Shown here in pieces: positions 1-5,482 of a stretch of 6,941 nucleotides of DNA (positions within the stretch are counted from its first letter, which is position 1; every line of letters begins with the position of its first letter). Source of the stretch: Desulfobacteraceae bacterium (GTDB lineage: Bacteria; Desulfobacterota; Desulfobacteria; Desulfobacterales; Desulfosalsimonadaceae). Below the pieces are notes generated by a model that worked only from the letters and a program-made list of their open reading frames with translations, made no database searches and was not told the DNA's origin. The DNA is taken from NCBI GenBank assembly GCA_007136525.1, contig SLGU01000093.1, positions 1 through 6,941 of the forward strand, written 5' to 3'. Made by a program: the position numbers and the translations under genes.

Positions 1-52
1 CTGGTAAGAACCGCCCTTTAAAAAATTTATCCAAAATAAGAAAAACAAACTC

Positions 53-81
53 TTGACAAAGGATCATTTTTACTGTTAAGG
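53..81 (+). promoter_or_regulatory. Candidate sigma-70-type promoter for the ilv operon
   Basis: A perfect TTGACA -35 hexamer lies at 53-58, preceded by an A-rich tract (about 20-50) that resembles an UP element. No good -10 box follows at the right distance. With a 17-nt spacer the hexamer is TTAAGG (76-81, poor), and with shorter spacers TGTTAA or GTTAAG (three of six matches). If used, transcription would start near 88 and leave about 100 nt ahead of the leader peptide. An alternative, also weak, is TTCGGC (104-109) with TATATC (128-133), spacer 18, which would start near 140. The position upstream of the leader ORF is the main support. The exact promoter cannot be decided from sequence alone. 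Confidence 0.4.
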
Positions 82-114
82 GTCAAAAACTTAATGCCGC
101 CGGTTCGGCTTTGC

Positions 115-135
115 GTGATATTATTTTTATATCAC
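115..135. promoter_or_regulatory. 7+7 bp palindrome, possible operator
   Basis: GTGATAT (115-121) and ATATCAC (129-135) are perfect inverted arms separated by seven mostly T bases. The site sits between the TTGACA hexamer and the leader peptide, and it overlaps a weak alternative -10 (TATATC, 128-133). The symmetry and spacing suit a dimeric transcription factor. The sequence does not match FNR (TTGAT-N4-ATCAA) and is only loosely like CRP-family sites. It could also fold as a weak AU hairpin in the RNA, or be chance in AT-rich DNA. Confidence 0.35.
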
Positions 136-190
136 CAAAATTTACCGAGCGTAACGTCAAAGCGGCGAAAAAATAAGGACAGTTTTTCAG

Positions 191-292
191 ATGGTATTCA
201 GACTTGTCATTATCAGCCTTATTCTTATTGTACCCATACTGGGCGTAGTTGACGTCCTTGGGGGAGCCGGGGTTGGTAATGGTGCAAGATAA
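191..292 (+). CDS. ilv leader peptide (ilvL-like attenuator peptide), 33 aa
   Basis: A short ORF of 33 codons runs from ATG 191 to TAA 290-292, with AAGGA (175-179) 11 nt upstream, a slightly long spacing. Seventeen codons are Ile (5), Leu (5) or Val (7). Residues 5-23, LVIISLILIVPILGVVDVL, contain 15 of them in 19. A Gly/Ala-rich tail follows and the peptide ends in Arg. The composition, the length and the terminator 24 nt past the stop are those of an ilv leader peptide, whose translation is the sensor in ribosome-mediated attenuation. It also resembles the E. coli IlvL peptide in plan (Arg, then hydrophobic run, Pro, then Gly/Ala tail), but the low complexity makes homology unprovable. The product itself probably has no function beyond being translated. 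It could in principle be a tiny membrane peptide, but the alternative RNA folds around it favour the leader role. Confidence 0.85.
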   Translation: MVFRLVIISLILIVPILGVVDVLGGAGVGNGAR

Positions 293-359
293 AATATAAG
301 CCAGACAATTTCTTTAAAAAAACCGTTATCAGCCCCGAAAAGCTGATAACGGTTTTTTT
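206..359 (+). promoter_or_regulatory. Transcription attenuator with mutually exclusive 1:2, 2:3 and 3:4 hairpins
   Basis: Four segments are visible. Segment 1 is 206-220 inside the Leu-Val-Ile-Ile-Ser-Leu codons, segment 2 is 269-283 (GGGGTTGGTAATGGT), segment 3 is 322-336 (ACCGTTATCAGCCCC) and segment 4 is 342-353. Segments 2 and 3 pair over 15 continuous base pairs with three G-U wobbles (antiterminator). Segments 1 and 2 pair over 15 positions with more wobbles (protector). Segments 3 and 4 pair perfectly and run into a T tract (terminator). The 9-nt direct repeat TTATCAGCC at 210-218 and 326-334 is what lets 1 and 3 compete for 2. A ribosome stalled on the Ile/Leu/Val codons covers segment 1, frees 2 to pair with 3 and permits read-through. 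A ribosome that reaches the stop at 290 masks segment 2, so the terminator forms. Pairings were worked out by eye, with no energies computed. Confidence 0.82.
316..359 (+). terminator. Intrinsic terminator of the ilv attenuator
   Basis: Bases 316-333 and 342-359 form a perfect 18-bp inverted repeat. The mixed core is CCGTTATCAGC with GCTGATAACGG (11 bp), flanked by seven A's on the left and seven T's on the right, with an 8-nt loop (CCCGAAAA). On the + strand the T tract makes a textbook Rho-independent terminator. The A tract on the left means it could also act on the opposite strand. It ends 30 nt before the ilvD start, so it must be read through for the operon to be expressed, as expected of an attenuator rather than the end of a separate gene. 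Confidence 0.92.
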
Positions 360-391
360 GTTTTCACGAAGCGCCAAAACGGAGGGACATG

Positions 392-2059
392 ATGAAAAGT
401 GACATTGCAAAGCAGGGAATCGGAAGAGCGCCCCATCGGTCGCTGATGAAAGCCATCGGGTATACCGATGATGAAATCCGCCGTCCCTTGATCGGCGTGG
501 CCAATTCCTACAACAGCATCGTTCCCGGGCATGCGGATTTGAACAAGATCGCCGACGCGGTCAAGGCCGGAATTTACATGGCGGGCGGCACCCCCGTGGA
601 ATTTGGCGTCATCGGCGTCTGCGACGGTATCGCCATGGGTCATGAAGGCATGAAATATTCCCTGGGAAGCCGGGAAATTATAGCCGATTCCATTGAAATC
701 ATGGCCACAGCCCATGCACTGGACGCAATGGTCATGATCCCCAACTGCGACAAGATTGTCCCGGGCATGCTCATGGCGGCTGCCCGGCTCGACCTGCCGA
801 GCATCTTTATCAGCGGCGGACCCATGCTGGCCGGCAGGCATCCCCATGATCCTTCAAAAAAAATCGATTTGATATCTGTTTTCGAATCCGTTGGCAAAGT
901 CCGATCGGGAAAGATGACCGAAGAAGAGCTGCTGGACATCGAAAACGCGGCCTGCCCCACATGCGGTTCGTGTGCCGGCATGTTCACGGCCAATTCCATG
1001 AATTGCCTCACCGAGGCCATCGGCCTGGGCCTGCCCGGGAACGGCACGATCCCGGCGGTCATGTCCGCCCGGGTGCGCCTGGCCAAGCAGGCCGGCATAA
1101 AAATCCTGGAGATTTTCGAAAAGCAGCTGATACCATCAAAAATCCTGACAAAAGCGGCGTTTGAAAACGCCCTGTGCGTGGACATGGCAATGGGCTGCTC
1201 CACCAACACGGTTCTGCACCTGGCTGCCCTCGCCCACGAAGCCGGCATCCCCATGGACCTGGGCATGATCAACACCATCAGCGACCGGATACCGCACCTG
1301 TGCTCCCTTTCACCGGGCGGTACCCATCACATCGAGGATCTGGACAACGCCGGTGGAATCTATGCTGTCATGAAAACCCTTTACGACGCAGGGTTTATCA
1401 ACGGTGAATGCCTGACGGTGACCGGAAAAACCGTCAAGGAAAACGTCGGCGCCGCAAAGCCGAAAGACATCGGGGTGATCCGGCCGGTCAGCGACCCCTA
1501 TCACAAAACCGGGGGGCTTGCGGTATTGTTCGGCAACCTCGCGCCCAGGGGCTGTGTGGTCAAGCAGTCCGCCGTAGCCGATCAAATGCTTTCCCATGAG
1601 GGCCCGGCCCGCGTATTTGAATCGGAGGAGGATGCCACCGAAGCCATCATGTCAGGCCATATCAAAAAGGGAGACATCGTTGTCATCCGGTATGAAGGCC
1701 CCATGGGGGGGCCCGGCATGCGTGAAATGCTCACGCCGACATCCGCCATTGCCGGCATGGGCCTCGACGGTCATGTGGCCCTGATCACGGACGGCCGCTT
1801 CTCCGGCGGCACCCGTGGGGCAGCGATCGGGCATATATCCCCGGAGGCCATGCAAAAAGGCCCCATAGCCACAGTTGAAGAAGGCGACCGGATCGCCATC
1901 GACATCCCCGGAAAAACCATTACCCTCAAGGTTCCGGATGCGGAAATCGAAAAACGCCTGTCCGGGTGGAAGGCGCCTGCGCCGAAAATACAAAAGGGAT
2001 ACATGGCGCGATACGCCCAGCAGGTTTCGTCCGCGGACAAGGGTGCTGTGTTGAAATAG
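392..2059 (+). CDS. ilvD: Dihydroxy-acid dehydratase IlvD
   Basis: IlvD (EC 4.2.1.9) dehydrates 2,3-dihydroxyisovalerate and 2,3-dihydroxy-3-methylvalerate to the 2-oxo acids that precede Val/Leu and Ile. It is a cytoplasmic iron-sulfur enzyme of the IlvD/Edd family. The 555 residues match the usual length. Visible motifs are RAPHRSL (12-18), [12 protein letters not shown] (76-87), PNCDK with Cys119, [18 protein letters not shown] starting at Cys188 and including Cys194, and a C-terminal [11 protein letters not shown]. Cys119 and Cys194 are the likely cluster ligands. The third ligand position near residue 46 reads VPGH, not PC, as in E. coli IlvD, which suggests an oxygen-sensitive cluster fitting an anaerobe (inference). 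Two adjacent ATGs exist at 389 and 392. GGAGGG (381-386) is better spaced from 392, and the resulting MKSD start resembles family members. It is the first gene after the attenuator, followed by ilvB after about 90 nt. Confidence 0.97.
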   Translation: MKSDIAKQGIGRAPHRSLMKAIGYTDDEIRRPLIGVANSYNSIVPGHADLNKIADAVKAGIYMAGGTPVEFGVIGVCDGIAMGHEGMKYSLGSREIIADSIEIMATAHALDAMVMIPNCDKIVPGMLMAAARLDLPSIFISGGPMLAGRHPHDPSKKIDLISVFESVGKVRSGKMTEEELLDIENAACPTCGSCAGMFTANSMNCLTEAIGLGLPGNGTIPAVMSARVRLAKQAGIKILEIFEKQLIPSKILTKAAFENALCVDMAMGCSTNTVLHLAALAHEAGIPMDLGMINTISDRIPHLCSLSPGGTHHIEDLDNAGGIYAVMKTLYDAGFINGECLTVTGKTVKENVGAAKPKDIGVIRPVSDPYHKTGGLAVLFGNLAPRGCVVKQSAVADQMLSHEGPARVFESEEDATEAIMSGHIKKGDIVVIRYEGPMGGPGMREMLTPTSAIAGMGLDGHVALITDGRFSGGTRGAAIGHISPEAMQKGPIATVEEGDRIAIDIPGKTITLKVPDAEIEKRLSGWKAPAPKIQKGYMARYAQQVSSADKGAVLK

Positions 2060-2062
2060 CCT

Positions 2063-2088
2063 CGTTTCCGGCCCTTGCCGCTGAAACG
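2063..2088 (+). other. GC-rich intergenic hairpin after ilvD
   Basis: CGTTTC (2063-2068) pairs with GAAACG (2083-2088), and CGGC (2069-2072) pairs with GCCG (2077-2080) around a CCTT loop, giving 10 bp with a two-base bulge. It starts four bases after the ilvD stop. No T run follows (CTTTGTCG), so it is not a convincing intrinsic terminator. It could protect the ilvD mRNA 3' end, mark a processing point, or weaken read-through into ilvB. Confidence 0.4.
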
Positions 2089-2090
2089 CT

Positions 2091-2121
2091 TTGTCGATGG
2101 TGATAGTGGATTCAATATAAT
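2091..2121 (+). promoter_or_regulatory. Candidate internal promoter upstream of ilvB
   Basis: A perfect TATAAT lies at 2116-2121 in the ilvD-ilvB gap. The best upstream hexamer is TTGTCG (2091-2096, four of six matches to TTGACA), but the spacer is 19 nt, longer than ideal. A start near 2128 would leave a short 5' leader containing the ilvB ribosome binding site (AAGGAAGG, 2136-2143). The TATAAT overlaps an inverted repeat, ATAATCA (2117-2123) and TGATTAT (2128-2134), which might be an operator or simply AT-rich chance. If real, ilvBNC-cimA could be expressed partly independently of the attenuator. Confidence 0.35.
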
Positions 2122-2149
2122 CACAATTGATTATTAAGGAAGGTTGATC

Positions 2150-3835
2150 ATGAAGCTCAAAGGTGCCCAGATTTTGATGAAAATGCTTCAGGAAGAAGGC
2201 GTTGACGCCATATTCGGATACCCGGGCGGAGCTGTTCTGGATATCTATGACGCACTCATGGACACGGACCTAAAGCACATCCTGGTCAGGCATGAACAGG
2301 GGGCCGTCCATGCGGCCGACGGATATGCCCGGGCAAGCGGGAAAGTCGGGGTGTGCCTGGTGACATCCGGTCCCGGAGCCACCAACACGGTTACGGGAAT
2401 CGCCTCGGCATACCTGGACTCCATTCCCATCGTCATCCTCACCGGGCAGGTCCCCACCCATCTCATCGGGAACGACGCGTTCCAGGAAGTGGATATTGTT
2501 GGCATCACACGCCCCTGCACCAAGCACAATTACCTGGTGAAAGACGTCAGAAACCTGGCAAAAACCGTCAAGGAAGCCTTTCATATTGCCCGTTCCGGAC
2601 GACCCGGTCCGGTACTGGTGGATCTGCCCAAGGATGTCATCAATTCGACCACGACGTTCAAGGTGCCGGGCGAAGTGCGGATGCGGACCTACAACCCGAC
2701 CTACAAGCCCAACATCCGTCAGCTCCAGAAAATTATCGACCTGGTTGCCAAGGCAAAAAAACCGGTTATTTTCAGCGGGGGGGGCATCAACCTGTCCAAG
2801 GCCCATGGAGAACTCACAAAGTTCGCAAAAAAGGCCAGAATTCCCGTGACAAGCTCCCTGATGGGGCTTGGCGGATTTCCGGGAACGGACGAATTGTGGC
2901 TCGGCATGCTGGGCATGCACGGTACGTTTCGCGCAAACATGGCGATTACGGAATGCGACCTGCTTATCGGTATCGGCGTCCGTTTCGACGACCGGGTGAC
3001 CGGAAAAACCGACGAATTCGCGCCCAATGCGAAAATTGTCCAGATTGATATCGACCCCACCTCGATTCAGAAGAACGTGCCGGTTTCCGTGCCGGTGGTG
3101 GGTGATTGCCGGATATCTTTGTCCATGCTCAACGATCTTCTGGAAAAACTCGACCTGGCGGACGTCGATGAAAAGCGGGCGCCATGGCTGAAGCAGATCC
3201 ATGACTGGAAAAGCACGACGCCCCTGGCTTACAAGCAGGGCGATACCATCAAGCCCCAGTATGTTATCGACACCCTTTATGAACTCACCGGCGGCGAGGC
3301 GATCATCACGACGGAAGTGGGGCAGAACCAGATGTGGGCCGCACAGTATTACCACTTCAAAGAGCCTGGCCATTTCATTTCGTCGGGCGGGCTCGGGGTT
3401 ATGGGATTCGGGCTGCCGGCCGCCATCGGCGCGCAGGTCGGCGCGCCCGGCAAAATAGTGGTGGATATCGCTGGAGACGGGAGTATACAGATGAACATCC
3501 AGGAGCTTGCGACAGCCGTTCAATACAGGCTGCCCGTCAAAGTGGCCATCCTGAACAACGGGTTTCTGGGTATGGTTCGGCAATGGCAGGAGCTGTTCTA
3601 CCAGAGACGCTATTCCTTCACAAAATTCGAACACATGCCGGATTTTGTAAAGCTGGCCGAGGCCTACGGCGCAACCGGCCTGCGCGCGACCAAACCCGAA
3701 GAGGTGAAAAAAGTCCTTAAAAAGGGACTTGAAACCGAGGGCCCGGTCATCATGGATTTCGTGGTGGAACAGGAGGAAGGCGTCTACCCCATGGTGCCGG
3801 CGGGCGCACCCATCAAGAAAATGCTTCTGGTCTGA
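2150..3835 (+). CDS. ilvB: Acetolactate synthase large (catalytic) subunit IlvB
   Basis: This is the catalytic subunit of acetohydroxyacid synthase (EC 2.2.1.6). It joins two pyruvates to 2-acetolactate, or pyruvate and 2-oxobutyrate to 2-aceto-2-hydroxybutyrate, with thiamine diphosphate, Mg and FAD. The 561 residues match the family. The N-terminal ThDP domain has [15 protein letters not shown] and RHEQGA with catalytic Glu49, then SGPGATN and [16 protein letters not shown] central FAD-binding domain includes [11 protein letters not shown]. The C-terminal ThDP domain has GDG (442-444) and the paired Asn 469-470 of the Mg/ThDP motif, followed by [11 protein letters not shown], typical of AHAS rather than of pyruvate oxidase or glyoxylate carboligase. 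ATG 2150 is chosen because AAGGAAGG (2136-2143) lies 6 nt upstream. An in-frame TTG at 2144 abuts the SD and is unlikely. ilvN follows after 40 nt, as expected for the two-subunit enzyme. Confidence 0.97.
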   Translation: MKLKGAQILMKMLQEEGVDAIFGYPGGAVLDIYDALMDTDLKHILVRHEQGAVHAADGYARASGKVGVCLVTSGPGATNTVTGIASAYLDSIPIVILTGQVPTHLIGNDAFQEVDIVGITRPCTKHNYLVKDVRNLAKTVKEAFHIARSGRPGPVLVDLPKDVINSTTTFKVPGEVRMRTYNPTYKPNIRQLQKIIDLVAKAKKPVIFSGGGINLSKAHGELTKFAKKARIPVTSSLMGLGGFPGTDELWLGMLGMHGTFRANMAITECDLLIGIGVRFDDRVTGKTDEFAPNAKIVQIDIDPTSIQKNVPVSVPVVGDCRISLSMLNDLLEKLDLADVDEKRAPWLKQIHDWKSTTPLAYKQGDTIKPQYVIDTLYELTGGEAIITTEVGQNQMWAAQYYHFKEPGHFISSGGLGVMGFGLPAAIGAQVGAPGKIVVDIAGDGSIQMNIQELATAVQYRLPVKVAILNNGFLGMVRQWQELFYQRRYSFTKFEHMPDFVKLAEAYGATGLRATKPEEVKKVLKKGLETEGPVIMDFVVEQEEGVYPMVPAGAPIKKMLLV

Positions 3836-3875
3836 TACATATAACCATCAAACCCGGCAAAAAAAGGATTGCACA

Positions 3876-4373
3876 ATGGACGAACAAAAACACCTGCTTT
3901 CCATTCTCGTGGACAATGAACCCGGCGTTTTGTCCCGGATTACGGGGCTGTTTTCCGGCCGGGGATACAATATCGACTCGCTCAGCGTGGCCGAAACCGT
4001 GGAGCCCCATGTATCCAGAATCACCATGGTCACCCACGGGAGCCCCGGCATTATCGAACAGATCCAAAAACAGCTCAATAAACTGATCAACGTCATCAAG
4101 GTAACGGACCTGACCGGCATACATTACGTGCTCAGGGAAATGGCTTTAATCAAGGTCAATGCAAAAACGGAGCACCGCGCGGAAATCCTTCGGATAACCG
4201 ATATTTTCCGCGGGCAGGTCGTCGATGTGGGCATTGACCATTTTACGGTGAAGGTCACGGGAGACCCGGAAAAAATCGAGGCCGTGATAAACCTTCTCAA
4301 ACCCATGGGCATACGCGAGATCGCTAGGACGGGATGCGTCGCCCTGCCCAGGGAAAACGGTAATTTACATTAA
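3876..4373 (+). CDS. ilvN: Acetolactate synthase small (regulatory) subunit IlvN
   Basis: This is the regulatory subunit of acetohydroxyacid synthase. It activates IlvB and normally confers feedback inhibition by valine. The 165 residues are the usual bacterial length. An N-terminal ACT domain (about 5-80) carries DNEPGVLSRITGLFSGRGYNIDSL, given here as two overlapping parts: DNEPGVLSRI (13-22) and GLFSGRGYNIDSL (24-36). A C-terminal small-subunit domain (about 85-160) ends in TGCVALPR. Asn14, Gly17 and Asn32 correspond to E. coli IlvH Asn11, Gly14 and Asn29, positions linked to valine binding, so valine sensitivity is probably retained (inference). The reading frame is open from 3729, but ATG 3876 is chosen because AAGGA (3864-3868) lies 7 nt upstream and the protein then begins as the family does. 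The gene starts 40 nt after ilvB and ends 29 nt before ilvC. In E. coli terms it is nearer IlvH than the short IlvN, though the ilvN symbol is conventional. Confidence 0.95.
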   Translation: MDEQKHLLSILVDNEPGVLSRITGLFSGRGYNIDSLSVAETVEPHVSRITMVTHGSPGIIEQIQKQLNKLINVIKVTDLTGIHYVLREMALIKVNAKTEHRAEILRITDIFRGQVVDVGIDHFTVKVTGDPEKIEAVINLLKPMGIREIARTGCVALPRENGNLH

Positions 4374-4402
4374 TCGCACAGACACACGGAAAGGAAGAAA
4401 AA

Positions 4403-5455
4403 ATGGCGAAAATAGATTTTGGCGGCGTCGTTGAAGACGTTATCATGTCCGATGAGTTTCCCCTGGAAAAAGCAAGGGAAATCCTTCAAAAGGAAACCAT
4501 CGCGGTACTCGGGTACGGCGTACAGGGACCGGCCCAGGCATTGAACCTTAGAGACAACGGGATCGACGTCATTGTCGGACAGCTTGAAGGCGACGAATAC
4601 TGGAAAAAAGCCGTGGGCGACGGGTTCGTTCCCGGTGAAACCCTTTTCCCGCTCGAAGAGGCCGCGCAACGGGGCACCATTATCATGGAACTGCTTTCCG
4701 ACGCCGGCCAGGTCGCCACGTGGCCGAAGATCAAGCAATGCCTCAACGAAGGGGATGCCTTGTTCTTTTCCCACGGCTTTTCCATCGTTTACAAGGAGCA
4801 GACCGGCGTGATCCCGCCCGAGAACGTGGACGTGATCCTGGTGGCCCCCAAGGGCTCGGGACGCAGTGTGCGGCAGAATTTCCTTGCCGGCAGCGGCATC
4901 AACTCCAGCTATGCCGTGTTCCAGGATTACACCGGGCGGGCGAAGGAAAGGACCCTTGCCCTTGGCATCGCCATCGGATCGGGCTACCTGTTTCCGACCA
5001 CCTTTGAAAAAGAGGTGTTCAGCGACCTGACCGGCGAGCGGGGCGTTCTGATGGGCTGCCTTGCCGGCGTCATGGAAGCCCAGTACAACGTGCTGCGCAA
5101 ACACGGCCACAGCCCCAGCGAGGCCTTTAACGAAACAGTGGAAGAGTTGACCCAGAGCCTCATCCGTCTTGTGGACGAAAACGGCATGGACTGGATGTTT
5201 TCCAATTGCAGCGCCACCGCCCAGCGGGGAGCGCTTGACTGGGCGCCGAAATTCCGTGATGCCGTAAAACCCGTGTTTGACGAGCTATACGAACGCGTTG
5301 CATCAGGCAAGGAAACCGAGCGGGTGCTTACCGTCAACAGCGCTGCGGATTACAAGGTAAAGCTCGACAAGGAGCTCGAGGCCATACGGAATTCGGAAAT
5401 GTGGCAGGCCGGTGCTGCCGTTCGCTCGCTTCGGCCGGATAGAAGAAATAAATAA
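4403..5455 (+). CDS. ilvC: Ketol-acid reductoisomerase IlvC, Bacteroidetes/fungal-like form
   Basis: IlvC (EC 1.1.1.86) isomerises and reduces acetolactate or acetohydroxybutyrate to the dihydroxy acids used by IlvD, with Mg and NAD(P)H. The 350 residues form an N-terminal Rossmann domain (about 1-195, GYGVQGPAQALNLRDNG at 37-53) and one helical knotted domain, i.e. a class I enzyme. Likely catalytic residues are His124 (FFSHGF), Asp208 and Glu212 (SDLTGERG), Glu244 and Glu248 (NETVEE) and Ser270 (NCSATAQRG). The wording GYGVQGPAQ, GINSSYAV and HSPSEAFNETVEE resembles, from memory, Bacteroides IlvC and yeast Ilv5 more than E. coli IlvC. The loop after strand 2 reads QLEGDEYW (60-67), where relatives have Arg/Lys and Ser to hold the NADPH phosphate. 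Acidic residues there suggest NADH use (inference). SD AAAGGAAG precedes ATG 4403. The stop abuts an in-frame ATG of the cimA reading frame. Confidence 0.96.
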   Translation: MAKIDFGGVVEDVIMSDEFPLEKAREILQKETIAVLGYGVQGPAQALNLRDNGIDVIVGQLEGDEYWKKAVGDGFVPGETLFPLEEAAQRGTIIMELLSDAGQVATWPKIKQCLNEGDALFFSHGFSIVYKEQTGVIPPENVDVILVAPKGSGRSVRQNFLAGSGINSSYAVFQDYTGRAKERTLALGIAIGSGYLFPTTFEKEVFSDLTGERGVLMGCLAGVMEAQYNVLRKHGHSPSEAFNETVEELTQSLIRLVDENGMDWMFSNCSATAQRGALDWAPKFRDAVKPVFDELYERVASGKETERVLTVNSAADYKVKLDKELEAIRNSEMWQAGAAVRSLRPDRRNK

Positions 5456-5482
5456 ATGATCATACCAGACAGGTTGGACAAC

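Noticed and set aside
228..287. Alternative protector hairpin, 228-242 with 273-287
   Set aside because: It needs a 2x2 internal loop and several G-U pairs. The continuous 206-220 with 269-283 helix explains the direct repeat better, although both may form at different times.
1..388. T-box riboswitch as the control element of the ilv operon
   Set aside because: A terminator before an amino acid operon can belong to a T-box, but I see no T-box consensus in the antiterminator strand, and the I/L/V-rich ORF with competing segments explains the region.
225..410. Reverse-strand ORF of 61 codons across the leader and ilvD start
   Set aside because: It crosses the terminator and the leader region, has no family resemblance, and is explained by the attenuator on the + strand.
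2270..3634. Long antisense ORF (454 codons) opposite ilvB
   Set aside because: It lies wholly within the clearly conserved ilvB on the other strand, shows no recognisable domain, and such shadow frames are common in GC-rich genes.
3729..3875. N-terminal extension of IlvN into the ilvB gene
   Set aside because: The frame is open but overlaps the conserved end of ilvB. The ATG at 3876 has a good SD and gives the normal family length.
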